A program made the position numbers and the translations under genes. From an uncultured Arachnia sp. (GTDB taxonomy: Bacteria > Actinomycetota > Actinomycetes > Propionibacteriales > Propionibacteriaceae): a stretch of 64,000 nucleotides of DNA. This document shows, piece by piece, positions 8,896-16,857 of this stretch. Within the stretch, counting starts at the first letter, position 1. The number at the start of each line of letters is the position of its first letter. The stretch is taken from contig CAKUBE010000001.1 of the NCBI GenBank assembly GCA_934636715.1, forward strand, positions 62,001 through 126,000, in the 5' to 3' direction. The notes beneath the pieces were generated by a model that ran no database searches, was not told where the DNA came from, and saw only the letters and a program-made list of their open reading frames with translations.

Positions 8896-8993
8896 GGTCC
8901 TTCCGGTCACGGCGACTTTCACTCCTCAGGAGCGTCGTCGGGTGCGCCTGATACATCGGATTTTTCCATCTGACGCGCCGGTTGGGAAGGACC
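8896..8993 (-). promoter_or_regulatory. Leader of the S8-sigma-CHAT operon with a 9-bp inverted repeat over the RBS
   Basis: GGTCCTTCC (8896-8904 on the plus strand) and GGAAGGACC (8985-8993) are perfect complements. On the mRNA, the distal arm could pair with the GGAAGGACC that contains the Shine-Dalgarno of the S8 gene. No convincing -35/-10 pair was found; GGAAAAATCC and TGTATC around 8953-8972 are weak candidates. Confidence 0.35.
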
Positions 8994-9002
8994 ACTTTCC
9001 GG

Positions 9003-9674
9003 TCAGCCGACCGCGGTGTCCCAGCGCTGCAGGTCGTAGGAGCGGGCCCAGAACTGCTCCTCGTACCAGGTGGCGTCGACGAAGGCCTCACACATCGCCG
9101 CGCGGGTCGCGGCGTCGGCCGCCTCCGCCGCCTCGTCCATCAGACGAATCGCGGTGCGGGTCGACTCCTGGAACGCGGGGTCGTCGTAGGCGGCGACCCA
9201 CGAGCCGTACGGGTGGTCGTCGATCCCGCGCGCGGTCGCGGCCAGGGTGCGCCCGACCTCGGCGTACACCCAGAAGCACGGCAGCACCGCGGCGACGCCG
9301 ACGGCGTACGGCTCGTAGGCCGTCATGGTCTGCAGCATCGCGGAGTAGGCGCGCGTCGTCGGGGACGGCTTCGTGGAGCGGCGAAGCGCGGCGAGGCGCG
9401 GGTCGGCGAGGAGGGAGCCGTGCATCTCCAGCTCGGCGGCGACGGCGCCGCCCGCGCTGGCCGCCCAGAAGCCCGCGGCCTCCAGGGACGGCGCGCGCGA
9501 GGCGAGCATCGCGAGGGCCCGGGCGTAGCCGCTCAGGTAGAAGTCGTCCTGGACGAGGTACTCGACGAACCGCTCGGGGTCGAGGGTGCCGTCGGCGAGT
9601 TCGAGGAGGAGCGGGAGGCGGTCGATCCGGGCGCGGATGCCGGCCGTCGCCTCCCAGGCGTTGTCGCTGAACAT
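9003..9674 (-). CDS. tenA: TenA / thiaminase II (aminopyrimidine aminohydrolase)
   Basis: The 223-residue helical TenA-fold protein releases the hydroxymethylpyrimidine moiety from degraded thiamine for salvage. Visible motifs are YLVQDDFYLSGYARALA near the N-terminus with Asp43/44, the family Cys133 in LPCFWVYAEVG, and a C-terminal EEQFW Glu pair. The ATG at 9674 follows AAAGGA. It lies 90 bases downstream of thiD on the same strand, so it is either the fourth gene of the riboswitch-controlled thi operon or has its own weak promoter (TTGACG at 9763-9768 on the minus strand). Confidence 0.92.
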   Translation of the reverse strand: MFSDNAWEATAGIRARIDRLPLLLELADGTLDPERFVEYLVQDDFYLSGYARALAMLASRAPSLEAAGFWAASAGGAVAAELEMHGSLLADPRLAALRRSTKPSPTTRAYSAMLQTMTAYEPYAVGVAAVLPCFWVYAEVGRTLAATARGIDDHPYGSWVAAYDDPAFQESTRTAIRLMDEAAEAADAATRAAMCEAFVDATWYEEQFWARSYDLQRWDTAVG

Positions 9675-9764
9675 GATGTCCTTTCGGGTTCTGGGGAGAC
9701 CCGGAGTTTTGGCTCGTAACTCGGGCCGTTCTGCTGGATAGTGCAGAAATGGGGCAGTTGTGCG

Positions 9765-10724
9765 TCAAAAATCCGTGGGGCCGGAGATACCGCTGGTTGG
9801 GCCGGACCGCGAGGAACGAGTGCCCGTGTCGCGCCGTGCTGAGCCGACGCGCTGGACGAAGTCCCGCTGTCGCGTCGAAGTGAAGCCGATGAGCCCGTCG
9901 ACCAAGTGGTCGACCGGGCCGTGGCCGGCATCCGGGGTGCGGCTGAGCCGCCAGTCGGCGCCGGAGGCGATGGCGCGCCGCAGGTAGTCACGGGCCTTCT
10001 CGACGGCGCGCAGCGAGACGCCCGACGCCCGCGTGTCGCCGAGGAGGGCGGCGGAGGCGGCGATCGCGGAGCTCAGCGTGCAGCCGGTGCCGTGCGTGTG
10101 GCGGGTGCGGATCCGAGGGGTGCTCAGCAGGGTGACGCCGCTTGCGTCGGCGAAGGCGTCGGTCAGCTCGTCGCCCTCCATGTGCCCGCCCTTGACCAGG
10201 GCCGCGCGGGCGCCGGCGGCGACCAGCGCGGCCGCCTGGGCGGCGAGCCCGTCGACATCGCGGGCGGGAGCCGCGCCGAGCAGGACGGCGGCCTCGGGCA
10301 GGTTGGGCGTGACGACGTCGGCGAGCCGCATCAGGCGCGTGCGCACCGTCTCGACGGCGTCGTCGGACAACAGCCGGTCACCAGAGGTGGCGACCATGAC
10401 GGGGTCGAGGACGATCAGGCCGAAGTCGTCGCGGCGCTCCTCGATCAGGTCGGCGACGACGCCCGCGACCTCGGCGTTGGACAGCATCCCGAGCTTGGTG
10501 GCCGCCACGGGGAGGTCGTCGATGACGGCGACGATCTGGTCGCGGACGAACGGCGGGTCGACGGGCACGGCGGCCCGGACGCCCTGCGTGTTCTGGACGG
10601 TCAGCCCAGCCAGCGCCGCCGCACCGTACACGCCGAGGGCGTGGAAGGTCTTGAGGTCGGCCTGGATGCCGGCTCCTCCGCTCGGGTCGGAGCCCGCGAT
10701 GCTGAGCGCGATCTTCGGGGTCAT
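9765..10724 (-). CDS. thiD: ThiD, HMP / HMP-phosphate kinase, with repeat-encoded tail
   Basis: The 319-residue ribokinase-fold enzyme phosphorylates hydroxymethylpyrimidine twice. It shows the N-terminal SIAGSDPSGGAGIQADLKTF, KLGMLSN, LDPVMVATSGDRLL and the anion-hole HTHGTGCTLSSAIA. The conserved end GHGPVDHL is reached near residue 275; the last 45 or so residues, rich in Arg, Ser and Gly, are translated from copies of a dispersed DNA repeat and are unlikely to matter for catalysis. The ATG overlaps the thiE stop (ATGA at 10721-10724). Confidence 0.93.
   Translation of the reverse strand: MTPKIALSIAGSDPSGGAGIQADLKTFHALGVYGAAALAGLTVQNTQGVRAAVPVDPPFVRDQIVAVIDDLPVAATKLGMLSNAEVAGVVADLIEERRDDFGLIVLDPVMVATSGDRLLSDDAVETVRTRLMRLADVVTPNLPEAAVLLGAAPARDVDGLAAQAAALVAAGARAALVKGGHMEGDELTDAFADASGVTLLSTPRIRTRHTHGTGCTLSSAIAASAALLGDTRASGVSLRAVEKARDYLRRAIASGADWRLSRTPDAGHGPVDHLVDGLIGFTSTRQRDFVQRVGSARRDTGTRSSRSGPTSGISGPTDF
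9793..9879. repeat. Dispersed palindromic repeat, two degenerate copies inside the thiD 3' end
   Basis: TGGTTGGGCCGG...GTGTCG (about 9793-9830) and CTGAGCCGACGCG...GTCGAAGTG (about 9839-9879) resemble the repeat at 1241 but are eroded. They are read through in frame and encode much of the extra ThiD C-terminus. Confidence 0.55.
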
Positions 10725-11542
10725 CTTGTCGCTCCTTGAGCCGGGCCGCCCGACGAAGTCGCGGCTGCGCGTGTCGAAAGGCTCTGGACGTTTCCGTGGA
10801 CTTTGCCCAGGTCCATGAACCGTGTGCCGGGCGCTTCGACACGGTCCGGGCGCTTCGCGCGGGGGTCCGGCTCAACCAGCGAGAGAAGGTCCGTGGCCGC
10901 CGCGCGGGGGTCGGGGGAGGCGGCGATCGCGGAGACGACGCAGACGCCGTCGACCCCGGTCTCGATCACCGAGCGCGCGTTGCCGGCGTTGATCCCGCCG
11001 ATGGCTACGGTCTTCACGCGCCCAGCGGCGAGGCGTACCAGCGCGCTGGCGCCGTCGAGCCCGAGCGCGGGGTCGGTGTCGGTCTTCGTCGGGGTCGCCC
11101 AGATGGGGGAGAGGCCGACGACATCCGCCGTCCGGTCGGCCAGCTCGGCCTCGAGGTGCGCGGGCGTCGCCACCGACAGCCCGATCGTCACGCCTGTGCC
11201 CAGCCGACGTCGTGCCTCGCGGAGGTCGCCGTCGGACTGGCCCAGATGGAGGTGCAGACCGAGTTCGGCCGCGACGCCCAGCCGGTCGTTGACGACGATC
11301 GCCGCGCGCCGACCGGTGGCGTCGAACGCCCGCTCGGTGGCCTCGACAACCGCACGCGTGAGGGCCAGGAAGGCGTCGTCCGGCAGTTCCTTGTCGCGGA
11401 CCTGGACGACCCCGGCACCACCGCGCACCGCCTGCTCGACGACCCAGGGCACGCGGTCTGCGCCCCCGCAGAGCGCGGTGTCGGTGACGAAGTACAGGCG
11501 CCAGTCGACGGCGTCCGCGACGCCGGGTGCGGCGGTGGTCAC
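10721..11542 (-). CDS. thiE: ThiE, thiamine-phosphate synthase, with repeat-encoded tail
   Basis: The 273-residue TIM-barrel enzyme joins HMP-PP and thiazole phosphate. Family motifs are YFVTDTALCGG, GAGVVQVRDKELPD (pyrophosphate-binding), VNDRLGVAAELGLHLHLGQSD, GLSPIWATPTKTDT and VAIGGINAGN. Typical ThiE is about 210-225 residues; here the fold ends near residue 222 (DLLSLVEPD) and the remaining 50 residues come from two dispersed repeats. The GTG start at 11542 overlaps the thiM stop by four bases. Because the stop still overlaps the thiD start, the tail keeps translational coupling intact. Confidence 0.93.
   Translation of the reverse strand: MTTAAPGVADAVDWRLYFVTDTALCGGADRVPWVVEQAVRGGAGVVQVRDKELPDDAFLALTRAVVEATERAFDATGRRAAIVVNDRLGVAAELGLHLHLGQSDGDLREARRRLGTGVTIGLSVATPAHLEAELADRTADVVGLSPIWATPTKTDTDPALGLDGASALVRLAAGRVKTVAIGGINAGNARSVIETGVDGVCVVSAIAASPDPRAAATDLLSLVEPDPRAKRPDRVEAPGTRFMDLGKVHGNVQSLSTRAAATSSGGPAQGATR
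10733..10783. repeat. Dispersed palindromic repeat, copy in thiE 3' end
   Basis: TCCTTGAGCCGGGCC...GCGTGTCGAAAGG matches the family boxes. It is translated in frame as the end of ThiE (residues near STRAAATSSGGPAQG). Confidence 0.65.
10834..10879. repeat. Dispersed palindromic repeat, inverted copy in thiE
   Basis: CTTCGACACGGTCCGG...GGTCCGGCTCAACCAG is the reverse orientation of the family and closely matches the copy at 43121. It is translated within the ThiE tail. Confidence 0.7.
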
Positions 11543-12342
11543 GACTCGTCGATCCCGACGAGATCCCCGACCTCCGCGGGCGTCAGCGCGTGCAGCGCGT
11601 CGAGCCAGGCCGTGCGGAAGCTGCCGGGGCCGGACGCCGAACGCGCCGCGACAAGGCCCGCGGCACCGAACAGCGCGTGCGCGGCCACGACGGCGTCGTG
11701 CTCGGAGAGGTTCTCGCCGCGGGCGGCAGCCAGGCACGCCGCGGTCGTCGCGCCCAGCGCGCACCCCGTGCCGATGACCAGCGGCATGAGCGCGTCGCCG
11801 CCGGTCACCCGCGTGAGCCGGTCCGCGGAGACCACGACGTCGACCGGCCCGGAGATGGCGACGACGGCGCCGCAGGTCTCGGTCAGGTGGCGCGCCGCGC
11901 CGATCGCAGCGTCCACCTCGTCGGTGGCGTCGACGCCGCGCCCGCCCGCGCCGTCGCCGACCAGCCCGAGGATCTCGGAGGCATTTGCCCGGACCGCGGT
12001 CGGCCGGTGGGCGAGCAGCTCCCGCGCCAGCGCCGTCCGCACCGGAAGCCCGCCGACGGCGACCGGGTCCAGCACCCACGGCCGCCCGGCGGCCCGCGCC
12101 GCGGGGGCCGCGAGCCGCATGCCCGCGTGCTGCTCGGCCGAGCCGTTGCCCACGTTGACCAGCAGCGCCGACGCGATGCCCGCGAAGATCTCGGCCTCCT
12201 CGGGCAGGTCGATCATCGCGGGCGCGGCGCCGACGGCGAGCAGCACGTTGGCGGTGATCTCGGGCACGACGGTGTTGGTCATGCAGTGGACGAGCGGCGT
12301 CGTGCGGCGCACGGCCGCGAGGACGTCCAACACCTGGTTCAT
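11539..12342 (-). CDS. thiM: ThiM, hydroxyethylthiazole kinase
   Basis: The 267-residue ribokinase-like enzyme phosphorylates the thiazole alcohol for ThiE. It shows PLVHCMTNTVVPEITANVLL at the N-terminus, PWVLDPVAVG, RANASEILGL and the phosphate-binding GTGCALGATTAA. It is the first gene after the TPP riboswitch, whose P1 3' strand abuts its GGGAG ribosome-binding site. It overlaps thiE by four bases. With thiE, thiD and tenA this forms a salvage pathway; no thiC or thiG is present in the window. Confidence 0.95.
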   Translation of the reverse strand: MNQVLDVLAAVRRTTPLVHCMTNTVVPEITANVLLAVGAAPAMIDLPEEAEIFAGIASALLVNVGNGSAEQHAGMRLAAPAARAAGRPWVLDPVAVGGLPVRTALARELLAHRPTAVRANASEILGLVGDGAGGRGVDATDEVDAAIGAARHLTETCGAVVAISGPVDVVVSADRLTRVTGGDALMPLVIGTGCALGATTAACLAAARGENLSEHDAVVAAHALFGAAGLVAARSASGPGSFRTAWLDALHALTPAEVGDLVGIDES

Positions 12343-12351
12343 ATGGGCTCC

Positions 12352-12433
12352 CTATCGCTAGCACTACCTAGATCAGGTTCTGCGGGTGTGATCTCAGCCC
12401 CGTCTGGGGCACCCCGGCAGGTCTTACGATAGC
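12352..12433 (-). promoter_or_regulatory. TPP riboswitch (THI element)
   Basis: On the minus strand the element reads GCTATCG (P1 5' arm), GGGGTGCCCC, GGGGCTGAGATCACACCC, GCAGAACCTGATCTAGG and CGATAG (P1 3' arm). These include the universal CTGAGA and ACCTGATC boxes. The Shine-Dalgarno of thiM (AGGGAG, about 12349-12354) lies directly against the P1 3' arm, so control is probably at translation initiation. No T-run terminator follows. Confidence 0.95.
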
Positions 12434-12475
12434 GGGCTCCACCTACGGGCGGACGCAGCGCCCAAGAGGACGTGG

Positions 12476-12871
12476 TCAGGAGGGAGGCTCGATAGCCCTG
12501 AGGTAGAAGCGTTCGCTTCCCTCGTGGCAGCCCTCACCGTCAACGGTGTTGCCTCCCCAGCCCTCGATGGTGTCGCCGACCGTAGCGAGGACGTGTCCGC
12601 GGCCGTCTTCGACCCGCAACGGGTCGTCCTTCGCCACAGTCCCAGGGGGCCAGATCAGCGATGCGGACCAACCCGCAGGATCGGACACCCAGAAGCATGC
12701 GTGCCCATCCTTGACCTCTCCCTGCAAAGGATCCACGATGAGGCCAGCCAAACGAATGCTGGCGATATCACTCGTGTCGAGCGTCAACGTCGACGAGTCA
12801 CTGAAGCAGCCGACAGGTAACACCGCCAGCGCGAGGCCAACCGCCGCCAACGCGCGTGACCACCGGGTCAC
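12476..12871 (-). CDS. Small secreted lipoprotein, unknown function
   Basis: A GTG start at 12871 overlaps the S1 protease stop by four bases and gives a 131-residue protein. It has an N-terminal signal of type TRW + hydrophobic stretch + VLPVGC at about residue 22, an imperfect lipobox. A second Cys pair is seen in HACFW and EGCHEG. The mature part is mostly beta (TLTLDTSDIASIRL, VEDGRGHVLATVGD). I recognise no domain. Coupling to the secreted protease suggests a dedicated partner, for example a surface anchor or inhibitor; this is inference. A longer start at 12916 is possible but would overlap the protease by 49 bases. Confidence 0.65.
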   Translation of the reverse strand: MTRWSRALAAVGLALAVLPVGCFSDSSTLTLDTSDIASIRLAGLIVDPLQGEVKDGHACFWVSDPAGWSASLIWPPGTVAKDDPLRVEDGRGHVLATVGDTIEGWGGNTVDGEGCHEGSERFYLRAIEPPS

Positions 12872-13980
12872 GACGTCACGCTTGACACTGAGAAGTAAGA
12901 CTTTATCGAGCCCCACCTCTCCGCATACGTCGTTAATCCACTTCCGGCAATAACGATTCCACGCGGATACACCTTACCTGAGCCCTTCATTACCAAAGGG
13001 CCTCCGGAGTCACCAGGGAGAACAGGATAGATCCCGACCAATACAGCGAGTCCGCTGGTGCATCCGTCAGAAGCGCAGAACACGCCAGTGAGCGAGAGCG
13101 TATCCATGTCGCAGTTCTCATTGGAGGAGATACCGCTCGTGCAGTACTTGGAATTGAGTGACGGATTGGCAGCGGCACCCGTGGCCGTCCCGTTTCCAGC
13201 CGATCCGCCCATATAGATGTAGGTGCCGTAACTTTTCTCGCTGATCAGAGCCAGGTCAAAGGTGGGATAGGGGGCGCGTTTCGTGATCTTTCCGACCGTG
13301 TAGCTGCCGGACTTCCACACCGTGTTCAGCGCGCCGCAGTGGGCTGCCGTGACCATGAACCTCGTTCCGGCCGAGTTCTTGACCACGAAACCCGTCGAGC
13401 AGGGGGCACCGCCAGTGCTCTTCACGATCTTGGCGCCGCCCCAGTGGGGCGGATTGTCGCTCGACCGCGAGAGCCGCCCGCCTCCTTCGGTGACCTCGAG
13501 ACTAACCTCGCCCAACCGCAGAGCCTCTTCCGGCAAAGCATCCTCAGACAGGTTACCGCTTACGCGGACGAGATCGCGCTCGGCGTCGTACCACAGACCG
13601 AAGTAGACACCTTCCGCGCCCGCCAGACCCGCAATGGATGTCTTCAGCGCCTCAAGGGAAGCTCTGGTGAACCGGCTCGGGGCAGTTCTCGACTCGACGA
13701 CGGGCTCCTCGACATCTGAGTAGATGCGGACAACGATTTCCTCGCCGTCGAGGTAGAACCCTGGCGAAACCGAATCGGGAAGAGCTGCGGCTCGAAACCG
13801 TTCCTCCTCCTCTAGTGAACTTGAGTACCCGTATTCACCATCTGAATGGACAGGATCAGCTTCCTGCGCGAGCTTCTCCAACTCATCCGGCGTGGTCTCC
13901 GCGACAGCATCCGTCACCACGAACATGGAAAGGCCCAACGCAACAGCGGCGCACAACGCCTGCCTGATACTCACAGCCAC
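12868..13980 (-). CDS. Secreted trypsin-like serine protease (S1) with propeptide
   Basis: The 370-residue protein starts at a GTG at 13980 (or 13974) behind AAGGAGG. A signal peptide (about 1-28, ending AVAET) precedes a propeptide of about 160 residues. The chymotrypsin-fold domain follows, with His214 in VTAAHCG, Asp242 in TFDLALI and Ser325 in LPGDSGGPLV. Cys pairs (CSTGF/AHC, KYC/ENC, FC/GC) suggest disulphides, and the organisation recalls alpha-lytic-type proteases. Base composition is visibly less GC-rich than the flanks, hinting at transfer. It is followed by an overlapping small lipoprotein gene. Confidence 0.88.
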   Translation of the reverse strand: MAVSIRQALCAAVALGLSMFVVTDAVAETTPDELEKLAQEADPVHSDGEYGYSSSLEEEERFRAAALPDSVSPGFYLDGEEIVVRIYSDVEEPVVESRTAPSRFTRASLEALKTSIAGLAGAEGVYFGLWYDAERDLVRVSGNLSEDALPEEALRLGEVSLEVTEGGGRLSRSSDNPPHWGGAKIVKSTGGAPCSTGFVVKNSAGTRFMVTAAHCGALNTVWKSGSYTVGKITKRAPYPTFDLALISEKSYGTYIYMGGSAGNGTATGAAANPSLNSKYCTSGISSNENCDMDTLSLTGVFCASDGCTSGLAVLVGIYPVLPGDSGGPLVMKGSGKVYPRGIVIAGSGLTTYAERWGSIKSYFSVSSVTS

Positions 13981-13995
13981 TGTGCCTCCTTCGCT

Positions 13996-14009
13996 AGACA
14001 ACACTGTCT
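13996..14009. promoter_or_regulatory. Short inverted repeat upstream of the S1 protease
   Basis: AGACA-ACAC-TGTCT is centred about 22 bases upstream of the start. It could be an operator; the adjoining 14010-14045 stretch (CTCATTCAAATTGAGC) is AT-rich and is the likeliest promoter zone, although I cannot assign -35 and -10 boxes. Confidence 0.3.
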
Positions 14010-14152
14010 ATCTTGATCTCATTCAAATTGAGCAGATCTAACGTGACGGTAGCACGGCGGGCGCACCGGGGCAACAAGCTGCCGCGAGATCGAGTGGTCG
14101 ACACGCACCTCATGCGCAAAAGGCATGGCGGTAGCAGGCAGGAAGAGCGAGA

Positions 14153-14180
14153 GGGGTGCCACCTTGGACGGTGGCACCCC
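14153..14180 (-). terminator. Hairpin terminator of glgP
   Basis: A perfect 11-bp stem (GGGGTGCCACC / GGTGGCACCCC) with a 6-base loop lies 29 bases after the glgP stop, followed on the minus strand by the pyrimidine-rich TCTCGCTCTTCC. It may also act on the opposite strand, but no gene ends there. Confidence 0.75.
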
Positions 14181-14208
14181 ACACACACGACAGTCGGTTG
14201 AGGACCGG

Positions 14209-16761
14209 TCAGAGCATCGGCGAGGTGTGCCAGATGCGCGTCAGGTAGTCGCGCATCGAGCGGTCCGAGCTGAAGAAGCCCGTGCGGGCCACGTTCAGGA
14301 CGGCAGAGCGGGTCCAGAGATCCTGGTCCGCGTAGCGCTCCTCGACCTTCTCCTGGGCCGCGACGTAGGACTCGAAGTCCGCGAGCGCCATGAAGCGGTC
14401 CTGGTTCAGCAAGTTGTAGACCACCGAGTCGAACAGGTGCGGGTCGCCCTCGGAGAAGTGGCCGGACAGGATCAGGTCGATCGTCGCCTTCAGCGCCGGG
14501 TTGGCCATGTAGTACGACTCCGGGTTGTAGCCCTTCGCGCCCAGCTCCGCGACCGCGGGCTCGTCCATGCCGAACAGGAAGAAGTGCTTGTCGCCCACCA
14601 ACTGGCGGATCTCGACGTTGGCGCCGTCGTCCGTGCCGATCGTGAGCGCGCCGTTGAGGGCGAACTTCATGTTGCCGGTGCCGGACGCCTCCATGCCGGC
14701 CAGCGAGATCTGCTCGCTGAGGTCCGCAGCGGGGATCAGCTTCTCCGCGAGGGTCACGTTGTAGTTGGCCGGGAACGCCACCTTGAGGCGTCCCTCCACC
14801 TCGGGCGCGGCGTTGATCTTGCTCGCGACCTTGTTGATCAGGTGGATGGTGTCCTTGGCCATCTTGTAGCCGGGGGCGGCCTTCGCGCCGAACACGACGG
14901 TGCGGGGCGTGAGGTCCGACGCCGCGACGCGGCCCGACAGCACCGACTCGTACAGCGAGACGATGTGCAGCAGCTTCAGCGACTGGCGCTTGTACTCGTG
15001 CAGGCGCTTGACCATGACGTCGAGCAGGTGGCCCTCGGGCAGGTCGATGCCGTCGCGGGCACGCAGCACGTTCGTCAGGCGGACCTTGTTCCAGGCCTTC
15101 GCGGCGCGGAACTGCTCGCGGAAGTCCGGGTCGTCGGCGTAGGGCTCGAGCTCCTTCAGGCGCTCCAGGTCGGTCACCCAGCCGGTGCCGATGGCGTCGT
15201 TGATGAGCTCGGAGAGCTTCGGGTTGGCCATCCGGACGAAGCGACGGGGCGTGACGCCGTTGGTGACGTTGGTGAACTTGTCGGGCCACATCTCCGAGAA
15301 GTCGGGGAGGACCTTGTCGGCCAGCAGCTGAGAGTGCAGCGCCGCGACGCCGTTGACCTTGGTGCCGGCGACGGTGGCGAGGAACGCCATGCGCACGCCG
15401 CGCTCGGGGTGCTCGGCGATCATCGACATGCGGCGGGCACGGACCTCGTCGCCGGGGAACGCCTCGCGCACCTCGGCCAGGAAGTCGTCGTTGATCCGGA
15501 AGATGATCTCCAGGTGGCGGGGCAGCAGGCGGCCGAGCAGGTCGGTCGACCAGACCTCGAGCGCCTCGGGCAGCAGGGTGTGACAGGTGTAGGAGAAGCA
15601 CTGCTTGGTGACCTCCCACGCCTCCTCCCACTCGAAGTCGTTCTCGTCGATCAGGATCCGCATCAGCTCCGGCACCGCGATGACGGGGTGCGTGTCGTTC
15701 AGCTGGAAGTGGATGCGCTCGGCGAGGTTGTGCAGGTCGAAGCCCTCTTCGAGCTCGTTGTCGATGAAGTCGCGCAGCGAGCAGGCCACGAAGAAGTACT
15801 GCTGCTGCAGGCGCAGCTCCTTGCCCTGCGGCGTCGAGTCCTCGGGGTAGAGGACCTTGGAGATGTTTTCGGCGAAGGTCTGCGCGCGGACGGCCTGCGC
15901 GTAGTCGCCGGAGTTGAAGATCTGCAGGTCGAACGCCTTGGTGGCGGTGGCCGACCACAGCCGCAGCGTGTTCACGCGGCCGTTCAGGTAGCCGGGGACC
16001 ATGTAGTTGTAGGGCACGCCCAGGACGTTCCAGCCCGGAACCCAGCGGGTCCGCTCGCGGCCGTCCTCGCCGGCGTAGCGCTCGGTGTGGCCGGCGAAGT
16101 TCACCTGGACCGACGCCTCCGGGTGCGGGAACTCCCACGGGGCGCCGAGCTGCAGCCAGGTGTCGGGCTGCTCGACCTGACGGCCGTCGACGAAGGTCTG
16201 GCGGAAGATGCCGTACTCGTAGCGGATGCCGTAGCCGATGCACGGGACATCCAGGGTGGCGAGCGAGTCGATGAAGCACGCGGCGAGACGGCCGAGGCCG
16301 CCGTTGCCGAGGCCGGGCTCGACCTCCTGCGCGCGCAGGGTCGCGAGGTCGAGGCCGCAGAGCTCGAGGCCGCGGGCGGCGATGTCGTTCAGGTCGCTGG
16401 CCATCAGGGCGTTGCCCAGCTGGCGTCCCAGGAGGTACTCGGCGGAGAGGTAACCCACCGTCTTGACCTGGGCCTCGCGGGTCTTGCGGCCCGTCTCGAG
16501 CCAGCGCGCCATCAGGTAGTTCTTGACGGTGCTGGCGAGCGCGAGGTACTGGTCGTTGACGGTGGAGCGCGAAAGGGTGACGCCCTGACTCGTGTTCAGT
16601 TCGTGCAGGAACTCGCGGACGAACCCATCGACAGAGTGTGCCGGCATCCCCACCGGCGCGGTGGCCAGCGGGTGCGTCGGGGTCTTGATGGGGCCGAAGT
16701 TCCGGGAGTCGGTGTTCGGCGATTCGTCGGCCAGGGTGGTCGGCTGTGCGTTCTCAGGCAT
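14209..16761 (-). CDS. glgP: Glycogen/starch/alpha-glucan phosphorylase
   Basis: The 850-residue enzyme releases glucose 1-phosphate from glycogen, using pyridoxal phosphate. GT35 signatures are seen throughout: VEPGLGNGGLGRLAACFIDS, IGYGIRYEYGIFRQ, HFQLNDTHPVIAVPELMRIL, NGVTPRRFV, VKRLHEYKRQ, and the PLP-binding Lys699 in EASGTGNMKFALNG followed by TIGTDDGANVE. The length is normal. The ATG at 16761 has no obvious RBS, but a -10-like TAAGCT lies seven bases upstream on the minus strand, so it may be leaderless. It diverges from mgtC. Confidence 0.96.
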   Translation of the reverse strand: MPENAQPTTLADESPNTDSRNFGPIKTPTHPLATAPVGMPAHSVDGFVREFLHELNTSQGVTLSRSTVNDQYLALASTVKNYLMARWLETGRKTREAQVKTVGYLSAEYLLGRQLGNALMASDLNDIAARGLELCGLDLATLRAQEVEPGLGNGGLGRLAACFIDSLATLDVPCIGYGIRYEYGIFRQTFVDGRQVEQPDTWLQLGAPWEFPHPEASVQVNFAGHTERYAGEDGRERTRWVPGWNVLGVPYNYMVPGYLNGRVNTLRLWSATATKAFDLQIFNSGDYAQAVRAQTFAENISKVLYPEDSTPQGKELRLQQQYFFVACSLRDFIDNELEEGFDLHNLAERIHFQLNDTHPVIAVPELMRILIDENDFEWEEAWEVTKQCFSYTCHTLLPEALEVWSTDLLGRLLPRHLEIIFRINDDFLAEVREAFPGDEVRARRMSMIAEHPERGVRMAFLATVAGTKVNGVAALHSQLLADKVLPDFSEMWPDKFTNVTNGVTPRRFVRMANPKLSELINDAIGTGWVTDLERLKELEPYADDPDFREQFRAAKAWNKVRLTNVLRARDGIDLPEGHLLDVMVKRLHEYKRQSLKLLHIVSLYESVLSGRVAASDLTPRTVVFGAKAAPGYKMAKDTIHLINKVASKINAAPEVEGRLKVAFPANYNVTLAEKLIPAADLSEQISLAGMEASGTGNMKFALNGALTIGTDDGANVEIRQLVGDKHFFLFGMDEPAVAELGAKGYNPESYYMANPALKATIDLILSGHFSEGDPHLFDSVVYNLLNQDRFMALADFESYVAAQEKVEERYADQDLWTRSAVLNVARTGFFSSDRSMRDYLTRIWHTSPML

Positions 16762-16768
16762 GGCCGAC

Positions 16769-16774
16769 AGCTTA
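16769..16774 (-). promoter_or_regulatory. Putative -10 box for leaderless glgP
   Basis: TAAGCT on the minus strand ends seven bases before the glgP ATG. The same TANNNT-N6-8-start geometry recurs for many genes in the window. Confidence 0.4.
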
Positions 16775-16845
16775 GTTTCTGCGTCGAGGATTGGCACATC
16801 GGGGGCGTTGGAGTCCACCTCCGGCCCTTCGGGTCGGCCATCCCA

Positions 16846-16851
16846 TAAGGT
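16846..16851 (+). promoter_or_regulatory. Putative -10 box for leaderless mgtC
   Basis: TAAGGT ends six bases before the mgtC ATG, and no Shine-Dalgarno sequence is present. Confidence 0.4.
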
Positions 16852-16857
16852 GCGAGC

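Noticed and set aside
14125..16848. 907-codon plus-strand frame opposite glgP
   Set aside because: Low-complexity Val/Glu/Asp/Arg translation mirroring glgP codons; no family and no RBS.
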